Source of the DNA: Siphonodentalium dalli
Taxonomy: Eukaryota > Mollusca > Scaphopoda > Gadilida > Siphonodentaliidae
NCBI GenBank assembly: GCA_032622095.1
Contig: CP136065.1
Coordinates: 149,859,577-149,923,576 of the forward strand
Direction: 5' to 3'
DNA: 64,000 nt
Within the stretch, counting starts at the first letter, position 1; each line of letters starts with the position of its first letter. The position numbers and the translations under genes are program-made. Shown here piece by piece: positions 42,701 to 57,700 of the stretch. The notes below the pieces were generated by a model, which searched no databases, had not been told where the DNA came from, and was given only the letters and a program-made list of their open reading frames with translations.

Positions 42701-45700
42701 CGACATGAAACAATCCAAAAAAGTTTTCACGTCAGCAGAGAACATTGGTTCTAATCCATGACCATCAATTGGGATTACATCATATCAGTCAAGCCAAGCA
42801 TTATTATCAGTAATATGCAATAAGCTAATTTGGCCTGTCAGGCTGTGTTAACCCTTTACCCAACAAACCGGCCAAAACCGGCCAAATAAAGCTTCAACAG
42901 CCTAAAATATCTTCGGTCTGTCTCAATAGAACCATACAAATATGGATATCATTGGAACCGGCTCCTTGACCACATTGTGATAGTTACAGTTATGCCCTGT
43001 GCCAATGCATTCTCTTATATATGCGAGTCGACCATAGGTCGCCTCGCATATATAAGAGAATGCATTGGCCTAAAAAAAATCTTTTTTTAACACTTTTTAC
43101 CATTTTTTCTTACATTCTTTAACAATTTTATAATTTGTAATGTGTTAAGCCAATGCATTCTCTTATATATGCGAGGCGACCTATGGTCGACTCGCATATA
43201 TAAGAGAATGCATTGGCACAGGGCCCTTCTGTTGGGTAAAGGGTTAATGCAATGGTCAAGACACTGGAGATGTTTAGATTGAAATCTTCTAACCTCGAGG
43301 CCAAACACCTACAGACTATACCAGTCTATTCCTGTGACAGAAAACTATTACCCATTAGTGAGAATATCTTCTATTTCCAGAAGTCTGTGCAACATTCCAC
43401 AGCAGTTTCTTTAGCTTCGAATGAGACATGAAAGGTGCCACGCTATAGTCAGTATTAAATGAGGGCATTAACACACCTGATTATACGTTCATCTACCACT
43501 GGACACAATTTCCTGATAATTAAAGAAAGTATTCTAACCTTTCATACTGTTGAGGTGTTGGGTGATCAAAGGTATGAACACATTAGCTGTGTTTATGTAT
43601 CTCGCCATTGACTGGTCCACACCAGGTATCATTTTCACGAGGGACATCGACCTAAAATGTTGAAATAACATATTATACCCTGGATTATATATCAAGCAAA
43701 AGTCTGTTCATCCCCTGAAAGATCAAATGACAAGACTATACCCATTATAATTTTAAAATAAGCTATCAATTCACAGAATACTGTAAAACAATTGGTTATA
43801 TGCCAGCTGTAAGCTTGTTTAACCCTTCCATGACTGGAGCTTCCTGAACCTTTGCGAAAACCCTGTGCCAATGCATTCTCTTATATATGCAAGTCTCCCA
43901 TAGGGAGCCTCCCATATATAAGAGAATGCATTGGCCTAACAATATTTACCTTGAGTTTGTAAGCCAGTGCATTCTTTTATATATGTGAGGCTCCCTATGA
44001 GAGACTCACATATATAAGATAATGCACTGGCAAAAGGTCTTTAATGCTGCACTAGTGTGGCTCCCATCATGAAAGGGAATAACTGGCTGATAAATGAAAA
44101 TAATAAAAAAGTTTCACTGCAACTGAATGCATGATTGACAGGTGCTTATTCCTATGCAAGGCATAATTGTTACTCACAAAGAACTTGTCTAATTTTATGA
44201 AAATATGTTAAGAAATATGCGCATTATAGAATTTGTAGATCAATATTTTTGGCCATAACTGCATAAACTTAATCAAAAGAAGAGTTATTTCTTAAATAAA
44301 AGAAACATTGATACTGTATCTCAAAATGATACAACATAATGAAACAATGATGGGAACAATGAATGGGAATTACAGAATGAGCCATCAGCAATTATTATGA
44401 AAGTTTTAAAGATGTGGTAAGCATTGGCAGTGGGTATTGCTGTTAAAATAGTCACAACGGTTAAAACTGCCATAAACAGAAAGAATATGATATTATAGGC
44501 AAATTTTGTTCTTACACCAATCATAAATTTTGTGTAAATTGCATGTTATTACTCTGTGTTATGTAAACACATGCCATGTTATGTAGACAAACAGTACATA
44601 AAGAGTATGCGATAAGCAAAACACGCAACACCGGGGAGACCCTGATAAGGGAACTTTGGTTAGAAATGCCACCAAGTTGTTTACAATATAATGCTTGCTA
44701 ATCCACGCCTCTCAAGATTTCAGTGTTGATTGGGTCACCATGAATCACTCTCCTAAACAAAATTGCCATGGTGTTGAGTGTTTTGCTTATCGCTCATTAT
44801 TTACGTGCTGTATATAAACAAATGATCGGCTCACACAAAGTGTGTTTCACGGATAATATTACATCCATCCTATCACTATACTATACTATTAGTATATTCT
44901 TCAGGAATGTTTCATAATTTGGTAACTGTTATTTCAAATTTATAACCTATAACGAAGGCCATCCGTGCCTTTAACACATACCACTTTTCAATTATAGATG
45001 CCATCTGGGTAGAGAGAAGTTCCTGGAGTTTCTTCGTGAGTTCCTGCGAAAGCATTGGATTCAGCATTCCTGATGTCGGATTTATCGGCTGCTGAAGATA
45101 CTTTTGTATGAGGGCCACTGAATCAGAGAGAGTTTTAACAATCTGTGCAATATCAGTGGTCTCGTTACTTGTAGAGAGCGATTTCAGATCCATGGATGCC
45201 AACTGCAAAGAGCAAAATTAAAAAATAGCATTTATGGAAATACATACATATGATATCTTCGATTATCATTAAAGATGGTGTATTTCTTCCTGGATCTTTT
45301 TGTATGGATTTGAAGGTGCAAATAATAATTTTGATATATAATCACCAGATAGCTCAATTTAGAAGGTTTCGGCACCTTTGGCCTTCTTCAGAATTTAATA
45401 TAAGGGAGACAGATACAACTTCTAAGTAAACAATAAGAATAATCACGATTATGTAATATTGTTTACTTAGTAGCCCCTTTGCACATTAGGGGCCTGTGAC
45501 AGACATTTCCTACTCTTTTATATATATTGATCATATTATTATGCTACTTCAATAAATCCTTCGACAAATAGGTTCATATTGGACCTAAATATTGACATTG
45601 GTTCATATTGGACTTATTTGGTTCTGATATAAGTCCATAGTGTACGTATACCCGTTATTCTTTTAGAAAACACATCTATAAAGGGTGTACATCTGGTGCT

Positions 45701-48700
45701 GAAATAGGACCATAGTGAGTGTACGTTTGTTTGTTATTTATTTAATTAAATTTTTTTAAATCAAAATTTTGTATAACTAACACTGTTATAATCTCCGCCA
45801 GGGTACCCCGATTAACCACACCAAATTTGAAATCGGTCTATGGGACTGGGAGAAAAATCCAAAGAGACAGACAGACAGATGGACAGACAGACAGATCCTA
45901 CTCTTTTATATATATTTTTTCTGGAGAAGGTCAAAAACTTCTAATTTGAGCTATCTGGTAATTATATATTTATACAACGTCCCTGCATTCCCTGCAGAAT
46001 GAGGTCCCCATGCAGAGGGTGAATTTGGTTATGCTAGCCTGCTGTGCAGGGTGGCATCACTAAATTTACCCTCTGGGGACCTCATTCTGCAAATGTTAGA
46101 CACACTATATCCAGGCTTGTGATAATCACATAGATGATGAGATGTAAGCATTAATATAGTCCAACATACTGATAGCGATTCCAGCAAATCATTCATTACA
46201 CATTACACCATGTGGTCCCTACATATACCCATCGATGTTTACCTTTTGAAGCACTCTGGAAGCTTTGGCTGCATGCTCAATGTATCTCCACAGAAGCACG
46301 GTGTTGTTACTGTCACACATGTGCTGCATGAAACCATTCATAAGAGCATCGGTAGCGTTATTTAGAACAACAGCTTGCTGGAAGGCATCCGAGTCACAGA
46401 GCGTTTCCTTTGGATTTTCAGAGGACAATATCTCTTGAAGCTGGAAATAAATGGACTGACTCAATAAAAATAAATAATCATTCATACTACTTTAGCAAAC
46501 ATACTTTTATGCAAGATAAACTAGATAAGAGACCATTTATTCTCTAAATTTAGAGATAGAACAAAATTCAGGACAAATGGGATATGGTTAGATGATGGCG
46601 AGTACAAACCCATACTACATGAACAGACACCGGGTAACATATTTATCTGTTCCAAATAGCACTTCAAATATAAGAAATCATAATAACATTTAGCTGTTCA
46701 ATTTTGACATCCTTCAATATCTCGATCACACCGAAAAAAGTTAATTAATTTTTCGGGTTGAGGTTCCTACATAATACTGAAAGTTTTTTGGGGGTTGTAA
46801 TTTCCAGAACAAGGCTGGCACATAATACTGTAAAATATCCTTGTTTTAGCCACTAGGCCATGTCACACCAGTTTTAACCCTTTCATGATGGGAGTTGAAT
46901 TTGTGCAGCATTAAATATCCTGTGCCAGTGCATTATTTATGCGAGTCTCCCATAAGGAAAGACAATGCACTGGCTTACAATGTCAAGGAAAATATTGTTA
47001 GGCCAATGTATTCTCGTATATATATGTGAGGCTCCCTATGGGAGACCAGCATCTACAAGAGAATGCATTGGTACAGGGTTTTCACAAAAATTCTAGCAGA
47101 TCCAGTCATGGAAAGGTGGAGTATAAACTGTGCAAATGATTAATTTCACTGGTAAATCACTTCAATGTATACATAAACTAACACCTAGTGTGTGGGAATG
47201 CACCACCCCCTCCCTTAGTGCTGTATTCAAGTCAGTTCTATGGTGTTGCTGTCAGATCGGATGCTTATGATAATGGCTGCTCCTATACTACATATAACGT
47301 AGGTATCATGCGCGCATTAAAGAACACTACCTTACTCGTATTTAAATTCGCGCAGTACTATATTTCGCTCAGTTTTGAATTCGCGCACCTATCTGCACGA
47401 ATTCAAAATTGACAATAATATTTTCCTAAAAGTTTTGAATCTGATGACATTTTCAGTTCTTCTAATCGTTCCTGAAGATACATAACGCGACAGATTTACA
47501 TTGTGCATGTAAAACACAACTGCATCATCAATGCCTTGTGAGGATGTGTGTTTGTATGCTCCATTACTCCAAATAATTGTTCTAAGTGATATTTTATTGA
47601 AATAGTTATAGACATCATTGGAATGAACTCGAAAAAAGTAAAACCACAACCACATACTGTAGGCAGCTGACTTCAGAAAAAATAAACACTTGACTGTGGG
47701 TTGTGTTGGCATAAATAATTCAGTTTGTTTGGTCATGGTGTCACTCCATGCATTGTTGGTAGCTGGTGGCGTACGTTCGGGCATCTTCAGCTGGCACATG
47801 TATATTTCTTACATGTATTTCAACAGTGACGATGTTACCATAATTTGTTGCTTTACATAATTATGAGTCATGTGTTTTATGTTGGTCACCTTATAAAAGC
47901 AGGTCTAGTTATCTATATTCAGTCCAGCCTATCCTAATGTATGTAACTCCATCCATCTGCTTTTCCCTGTGGTTCGCTATAAACTCAGGAATCATACTAT
48001 TTTTCGCTCAGTTTTAAATTCACGCACCAATGGGTGCAGATATCCCAAAAATATTTGTTAACACGCAAATACTCTGATGATTGTCCGAACAATTAAACAC
48101 TGATTTCCTGATAATGTCCCGAAATAGTCAGAAAACAGCACATAATATTTTTCTAGCATTTTTTTTATTTCCGAGATGCATTTATTTTCTTTAACTATTT
48201 TGGATTATGATTAATGGTAGTTTTAATTAATGTTCGTCAACAGCAGATTCTCTGAGCGATCTTGGCCGATGATGCTGTGACAATGTCTGTGGCCAAAAAA
48301 TAAAGCGAAATCATAATATATTTCTGAAAGAATCCCGATAATTCAAAATTACTCACTTTTCCGAAATTCGGTCATTTCCTAATATATCCAGTAAGGTAGC
48401 TGTATTTGTTATTGGGATCTGTCAGGAAATATGATGATTTCCCGGTAGTAGTGATGAAGCCTAAAGCTTACCTTTGTGATGTTGATATTAGCCTGCAGTA
48501 ACTCATCAATATTCTCGAATGCTGTGATGATGGATTGTACTTGCTGATTGAGCATAGTCGCATTTAGCAGAGAGTCAAAACTCATGGGTGATTCTGAAAT
48601 AAAGATATAGTGAAATTAGCGAAAGGGATGCAATCCAGCAATAAAGCACATACATTCAATGAATACCATTGGTATCATCAGTGGCCGAAACAGCAAGGTA

Positions 48701-51700
48701 CATAGTGCGTTAGGCTGTCATGAGGCGTCCAGTGATCAATGTTTGCAATGGACTCAAAATTGTTGGGCCAAAATTAGGGCCATCTCAAAACTTTTTGGGC
48801 CATTTTAAAATTGTTTGGTCATTTATTCTTCATGAATGCACAACTAAGTAAAACTAAATGGCACAAAACATAATATTTAGTCCACAGATCTCCTGGTGCG
48901 ACAACCCAGCCATGAGTATATACCTTTATACAAGGTTTATAACTATCGGACCTATATTGAGCATAGACTCACTTGCGATCAAAATTCATCCAAATCCCCT
49001 GTGCATGAGATAATGCCACATATTCACACCTTTAATTTGATGTATCTCCCGCAGATCACCAAAGATATATACATGAATATGTGCACTCTTACGAAACCAG
49101 GCAAACCCGTATACAGATTCCAATGAAATATAGCATAGTAGTACTGCAGAACTTATACTGCTGAGATCACATACACAGGAGCATACATGGTGAATCATTG
49201 TGACAAGTGAAATTCTGCAGTACTACTATGCTATATTTGCAGTGCCAGGTAAGAACCATATAAACTTTCCCAGATATACAAATCATGTTACCCTCAATTT
49301 TCATGGAACATCAATATACACTTATCGGGAATCATACCAGCTTTACAGTCACTGGGGTCTGTGGTTTCTATACATACAGTGGCGGGATTTTATAGTGAAA
49401 TTAACCCCTATACAGTATTTCTGCCACTGATAATACCAACCAATGTCATGATATGGCCTGGTGGTTCAAACCCCAAGCAATTATCAACTAGACTACAGAT
49501 ACCAGTGGCTGTGCATAACACAAATATAGTCATTAAAGATGCATAATCCAAATTAACGCTCGCAAACTACTATTTCCTTGGCTTCAGGGGTAAAAAATAT
49601 TTGATTTGAGTCGAGGAACGCACCCATCAAAGCTCAGTGACAAGATATCAATTTTTAAAATCTATTATGCTTTCACCACCGATACCTTTTAGTGGCCCAC
49701 TCAAAAGTAGACTAGAAGACGGTCTTGTACCAAATTGTGGATAAAGATGGATAACTCTAAAATCAAGTGGCTTTTTTGTGTCAGATATTTGACAAACCGG
49801 CAAAATTTCGTTCAACAAAATGTTGATAAATAACAGGTTTTGGGCAATTCTATACTAATGTTGACTGCGGTTAGAATTATTTTTGCGCAATTAATCGATT
49901 CTGATAACTGAAGAGACATTTAAAAAAATGTTGTTGTTGTTGGAATCAAGATGATATGGGGACCATCAAATCGGATTGAGTACCTTTAAAAATAAGGAAA
50001 TTAGTTGAATAAACAGTTGAAAGGTCCCAGAATATATTATATGCCAACCATAATAAAGCAAACTAACATGTAATTAAATAAGTGTGGTTATGTTACTGAT
50101 AACTCGACTATTCATTCCAGTGGCCATATTAAATGTTACCTGTCAGTGCCCGCATTTCCTGGTTGAATGACTTGGCCCACAAGTTGAGTGTTGCCAGATA
50201 CATGTATATCTGTTGTCCTGTCTGTGAACTGTTCAGCAATGGCTCCATAACTTTGTTTAGACTACGGATGAAATTTAAATATGTAGTGTGTGTAGATAAA
50301 TTAGATGGGACAAGACATATATCACTGTGTTAAATTGAAATTGTGAAAATTGTATTTAACAAAAATAGAATTGTATCTATAGCCACTAATTATATCATAA
50401 TGAAAGATTGTTCGATTAGATATTTCGAAATATGGCTTGAGCGATTTGATTGCTTGTAAGTTTGATCCATCATAAGTGTTTATCAACTGCACAAATTATA
50501 TATTAAGGTAAATTATCTTCACATATGTTACAATTGGAATTAAAAATAACCAATTGATTTAATGAATACTTGCATACACTTCTATAGGGATATCCCTGAA
50601 TGGTCTATTCTTTATATCTTGGAGACATTCTATCTTGGAGGCATTCTAATTATATAAGCACATTAAAACAGTACAAAATGAATTCTCGTGCATTCATTAG
50701 ATAGGGCGTTCAGATAATGAGGCTATTTATTTAACTTGCATCCCTACATATGAATGAGTAGATAATTTGCAACTACCCATTGACAAGTAACCAGCTAATG
50801 AAGTGATGAACAATTAACCCTTTCTTTACTAAATACGCATTGACGAGTAGTTTCCTTAGGAAATGTTCAGATAATAAGATCAACAAACGACCATGTTGAA
50901 CTTGTTATCTGAACATTTCCCACCAATGAATATGAATTCTTCTGCTGTTATATTATCTGTTTTTCTGTCTGTCGTCTGCTTTTATTACATGAACCCCCCT
51001 ACAAATGAATAGTAAAACATTCCAATGTTTACTTTAACCCTTTCAGTGCCAAGTCCGATTTTTGTATCAAACCCATATTTCCTTGATCATTTTTCAAAAT
51101 TATTGTTTATAATAATGTGATACATTGATGGAAAGAGCTCTAAGAGCTCTTTTCATCAATGTATCACATTATTATAATCAATAAATTGGAAAAATGATTA
51201 AGGAAATATGGGTTGATACACAAATCGGACTTGGCATTGAAATGGTTAATAACTAGGTGGGAGAATCCATTTATTATAGAATTTTTTTTAAATGTACTTA
51301 CAGATCAACATAATCCGGGTATTGGGATGTTATATTCTCAAGATTTGCAGCCATGTTGTTACTGAGAAGTTTATCAGGGTCCATGTTGACAAGTTTGTTC
51401 ATGTCAATTCCATCAAACGAGACAGATGTCACATTCATCATTCCCATAATGCTTTCGGTCAGCGTCTGGATAGCTTGTGCATACTTTTCATAGTCTATTG
51501 GAATTGATGAATTGTACTTCTTTATCTGTTTATAGAAGGAATCCAATCATCAAACAATGGTGATAAGACAACCTTATGATGAGGCACCTCTCTCATGACT
51601 TGAAAAAAGGCTCACTTCAAAATATTGCATTCGGCCGTTATTCATGACTGGAATTCAGAGATTGGTGCATCACAACCATTGAAGTTTTGAAACAATGATA

Positions 51701-54700
51701 ATAGCCCTTCAATATCAGTTTTAGGGTTTCCTGATATTCCAATTATATTTTTCCATTGAAAAATGTCACTACGGCCCGGCATATGCTGTCATAACATCAT
51801 TTATCAGTGAATAGGTTAAGGTCACACCAAGTCAAATTCCAGTTCGAATGTCCGCATGTGCATGGTACCAGAACCCCATGTAATCATTTTTATTTCCCCT
51901 TCAATCTGTCGTTGAAAATTTTAATCTAATTTAATTTAGAGTGGTTGGTGTTGAAGAAATAATGGAATTATTACATGGTACATAATTGTACTTCAGATAA
52001 AATCATTCAGATTCGATTTCAAAATTGTCTTTTGATCCAATATTTTCACCTACCATGTTTGGTGGTGATCAAGTAAGTAACTGGAATTATCATTAGGAGA
52101 TCAAGATAACTTTAATTTACCATAAAATGACCACATCACTGATAGGGCCTATTATTAATTCATTTATTGTGCAGGCAGATATAAGTGATCACAAATTCTC
52201 TTTAATACAATTGTTAGAGAGAAAGCTCTACCACCATGGCCTCAAAACCATAATAATGGTATAATAACCAATAGTTGGGCTAAACAGTATGTATTATATT
52301 TACCTTTGAGATGAGTTCATCAAATTTGACAGCGTCGTCTAATTGTGACACAAACAGAGAGCTGTTGAAGCCACACATGCTGTTGACGATGATAGTTATG
52401 TTGTATGATGGTGGTATGGTGAAGTACTCATTAAGCATATCTGCACTGCACAGCAACTCCTGTAGTTTTGTTTGGTCCATTATAATGGTTCCAAATTCTT
52501 GATTCTGCAACAAATATGGGAACTAGACACTAAATCCTGAAAAATTACTCATAAATCTGCTGTGGTTAAGGAGTTGATTATTTAGTCGGAAATATGGCTT
52601 GTTGCCATTCATCATAAAGCTCTCAGTGACGGACGGACGGACGCCAAAACACATGGATGGACAGGCCAATAACATAATACGCATATTGGATTTTTGAGAA
52701 AATTGAAAACTAAAAAAAATATAATGGAACACACACAAAAATAACTGATAAATTGTGAGTTTGACAAAAGTGAAAATGTAAATGTGCACAGATGAGAACA
52801 ACAAAAACAGAAAGAGATCTAGCCGGCAATGTACATCAACATATTATATAAATGAGCACTGATTCACCTACATTGTCTTATTTTGAATTGCAAAGAAGTA
52901 AAGATTGGTCACTTGATTAAGAAAGTACACAGTTCTAGCGGCTAATCATTATTTTTATGAGTAAGCAAGTGTACTGATTACCCGTTGACGGATTAAGGGT
53001 TTCATGGAGATCGGATGATAATCAGAGAAGTGATTGTTTACTATAGCCTTGAAACGTTTTGGACAAAAAGTTTGGCCAAAGGATATTTTCTTTTGCAATT
53101 TTCAAAAATAAATTGGCCACTGACAGTAATGAATCCTGCTTTTCAGGCTCATGTCTCGGATTTCACAAAGACAATTGATTCGCCCATTAGTAAATAAAAC
53201 AGAGTACGTATTAGCTCCAATGATGTGAAAAATGTATGACAAAATAAGTTCTAATAGACAGTATGAGCTATGCACAATACCGACTGAGCTGCTGGCCCCC
53301 AGTCATTAAAGCAAAACAGATATACTAACTTTATCTTGTTTGAGTTTTATATTCATCAGGGCTGAGGCAAAGTCAGTTTCCAGATTTGATGTCATTTCCA
53401 GAATTCTTCTTAACTCTGTTGCATTTCGGAACAGCGAGCCAAGATTAATGACTCCATCAACGGGGCTAATCTTGTCCATGATTTCCTGCATGGTGTCAAC
53501 GATCACCTTTCCTGCATTGACGAAGGAGTTAATACTCTGCATTATGGGATCTTCGAGTGCCGATGATGACATGCTATTGTATGTCTTCATCATATTCATC
53601 AGGCTCTGTGTGCTGTAAGATTTTTCAAGAGCTTTTAAGGCATCAGAAAGACCTAACGAACCAGATGAGAACATCGCAATCATCTTCTGCTGCATCGATT
53701 GTGACTTCTCCAAGATGAACTTCCAGTCTGGTTTATAGGTCGTATTCGATAGTTCCGTCATCAGATGCATGAGGTTCAGACTTTGGAGAATTTTTCCGCC
53801 AGTACTGTTACCACTGCAATCACCGGATACGATGTCACATGTACCCGCTTCATTCAAAGTTGAGAGCAGATTCGTTATGAAAGTATTCGGGTCCGAGATT
53901 ATAGCTGTGACATTCGTATCCATGTTCATCGCGCTGAAGACTTTCTTCAGTGATGGCAGACTGTCGAGAAGAGCTAAGAGTGTTGTGTTGGTGGTGTCCA
54001 CTTTAGTGAGATCATCTTGTAGTAGCTGGAGTACACTCTGTACTATTAAACCATATTGCCGCATCGACTCCATCTCTGGATACATTGATAGTGTATCCAT
54101 CATTGCTACAAGCCTGAAAGTACAACCAAAGTAAAACTGAATACTACCTTATTTATATTTAATTCGCGTTGAACTATTTGTCGCACAGCCATTGGTGAGC
54201 AAATTTAAAACTAGTGCAACTCCTGAGTTTATACCAAACCACAGGCTATATAAGAGGGCTGCGTTAATGAGTAACATAAGATTGCATTGAAAAGACAATT
54301 ATATTCACATGTGACCAACCAGTGGTAAAATCTTCGATGATGCAATGCTCATAAAAAATTCCAGGATGAAGGGGCATGAACTCAACTCTCCATATTCACA
54401 ACCCTGGAGTGGTACGCCATCACATACAGTCTGAGTTAATTTTAATAAACACATGTATCTTCAGGAATGATCTGAAACTCTCATCAGATACCAGACATTT
54501 ATGAACATATTTAAATAGGAGTACGGTAACTGCACAGGGATCATTTGAACATATAAATTATATATACATTATTGGGAAGAGGGATATCAAGGCATACCTA
54601 TGCAATATATTTCTGACAGAACTTGTGAAGTGGTCAGATCTATGACTTAACTAAATCTTTCCATATTGTAATCAAGTATTTCATGAGCCCTTGATACTGA

Positions 54701-57700
54701 TATGGTTAAATGTATCGATCGGAAACATAATACATGTTATCAAGAGCATAAAGGTGATATAGTAACTTAAAGTCAACAAGGACAATAACCCATGCCAGGT
54801 CTATGAGGATTAGCAGTAATGATTTTCATTACTCACTGTTGCATTGTATCATTGAGATTCTGTGTGCCTTGAACTCTCTGAAGTACTCCTGACCAGTAAG
54901 ACTCATTACTCCAATTAGGGTTAATCGGAAACATCACCATGGGAGGGTTCTCAATCCACTGAGATACATACATCTGTATACGTGTCTGCATGGCCATTAG
55001 TTCGGAATATTTCATTTCATTGCCCTAGAGAAAATGAATATACAAAGCTATCAACACAAATTCAGATCGAGATTATTCACCATAATAAACAACTGAAAAC
55101 ACAATATGAAGGTAGTTATGTGATTTTACAGGGAATTTATTATCGGTAGTCGGTCAAGAAGTGCCATAAAACAAACCAAGAAGGGATGCCCAAATTCGCA
55201 TCAAGTAGCAATGCACAAATCAAGCCAAAAAGACTCATTCATGATCTTGCTCTCCTCTTCAAATGATGCAAATTTGTATAAATAGAGGTTTCCACACATA
55301 TTTGTTAGTGGGAGGAGCTTATGGTTTCTAAGAAACTAATCTACATAAATAATTGAATTAGTTTTACAGCACCTGCCAATATGCTATAATACACACAAGA
55401 ACGTACTTACTTTTTGTCTTTAATTGTGAATAAATATGACGACTGTCCCGCAAAATGAAAATGAGTGGATAAATTTCCAAAATCATTGCACAGATCGAAA
55501 TTTCAAAACATAATGATTTGACAACAAAATCTATTTAAGCAACTTAACACTGAAAGTATGACTGGATATCAAAATTAGGGTGAACAAAGAATTTTCAATG
55601 CAAGCTGATTGGTAGAAAATATCAATCTGCTGATAAATTATTTGATTGACAGCTGTGGAATGGTCCATATTCTGCTATATCACATAGAAACATTTTTCAC
55701 ATAATTAGCCATTAAACCCGGCCTCATATCTTTTAGTAAGACACATTGTATTATCGACACATGGTGTGGCGTAAGAACTCAGCACAATGATTTCGATGTC
55801 AAAGATGGAAATTTATTATAATGTTAATTAGAATAGGAATTATGATATTCAATTTGTGTTGGGTTATTTATTTTTGACTGTGAGCTAAACATGGGTAATG
55901 AGGGTGGTTGAACAATTTTGCCAACATAAAAAGACACATTTAAAATGGAACTATATTTGTTCTTGAAGGTGTCTTTACTACCTCTTTGGTTGTGATATGA
56001 AAATCAATATTATTTTTTTTAACCGCAGCCATTTCGAGATTGTTTTTTCCTTGCTAAATGTGATTATGTGATAAAATGGATCTCAAATTTGTTGCAATTC
56101 TATAAAAAAGTCTAACAAACTTGTCCACTAAATGTTATTCGAGTCTCGCTAAAGCTCGACTCGAATCAAATTTAGTGCACTTGATTAATAAATTTTGAAT
56201 AGAATTGCGACTCATTAGAGATCTACTATATATTGTACAATTTACCTTTTGCATGAGTTCTTGCACATCATAAGCAGTCTCAAATTCATTTCCAATGGCT
56301 GTTAGATTTATCGTGCAAAATCTGTACTGCAGTAGTGTGATATTCAATGTCACATGGCTTGGTATCGTGAGATAGTAGTCCATGTTGGTGCAGAATTTAT
56401 ATAGTGCTTCCGTCATATTGGTGATGGAATACAATGTATTCAACTGGAAAAGAAAGACGTTTAAATGTACAAGAATTTTTTTGTATACACAGTATATAAT
56501 ATCATCAGGGGGTAATTCTTTGAAGACAAAGCAATGTTCACAGCTGACTTTTCATCTAATAAATCAACATGATTAATATAATTCCCACCAGCTATCATCC
56601 ATATATTTATGCATGGATGTGAGACATTCTCTGAATACAAGGAAGGAATACAAGGGACAACAAAGGAAGTAACATTAGCATATTACTATGGTAATCATGT
56701 GCTACGTTCCAATACCAAGACGTCATCAAGAGTTGTTGAGACCCCTGACATGAGTCTGCATGTGCATGAGAGATGACTGCCATGTGATTTAGGCATGATT
56801 GAATCAGTTTTACGTTGAATCATTGCTGCGTTCACATATAAGTTTCCACACTGAAACTTTGCATGTTCATAAAACTTTGAAAAATATTTTCTGCCAGAAA
56901 AATTTTCAAAAATGAAGAGTTCAGTATGAGAACTGACAGCTTTGAAGAGATACAGCATCTTTATATAAACAAATCACACACTACAAAATTTTATCATTAT
57001 ACCTTATTATTATTCATGGATGCTAGTAGTGTTTCTATAACCCCAGGTTCTTGTAGCAATTCAAAGAGTTTCTTAGCTTCTGTTGTTCCATCAAATAATT
57101 TGTCTAGCATTATATAGTTCGAGCCTGAAAAAAACAAAGTTTACAGATATGAGCAATCTTTAGACAAGCTAATTTGATGTGTATTAGTCTGCTCGGTTGC
57201 ATGCTTTATAAATTGAAATAATAACATTCTTCTCTACAATCTTTTGGCCTTTGGACTTCTACAGCCAAAATATTACATTTCCTGACAATAACATTGTAGA
57301 ATAGTTATAAAATATGCATTGAATGGACTGTTTGCTTTATTACCAATGTCTGCTTACGTTTTCTTCTTAAAATAGTTATATTTCACCAGAATATGATTCT
57401 AAGAAAATATGTTGCTTTCTTGTAATACCCATCATTATATTTGATAATTTAGCCTATATAACCAAGCAGGAAAATCAGAATATATTCCAGATAACAGCAG
57501 AACTTATTTAAAAAAAATAAAAAACTCAAAACTAATCTAACATACAACGCTACATTACAGATATACAAAAACTATACAAATGAATATAACTGAAATGATA
57601 GATATGTATAAACTGGAATTTGAATACCGATTAGATAGTGCTCGGTGTTATTAATGAAAATAAAGACTTGATTTTTGGTGTAAATAATCACAGTTAACGA

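Noticed and set aside
47389-47799. 136-codon minus-strand frame
   Set aside because: It has no recognisable motif, no splice context and lies in a possibly decayed element. I could not support it as a gene.
53340-54134. Plus-strand open frames over the long exon
   Set aside because: They are antisense shadows of the 261-codon minus-strand exon, which has correct splice borders and phase.
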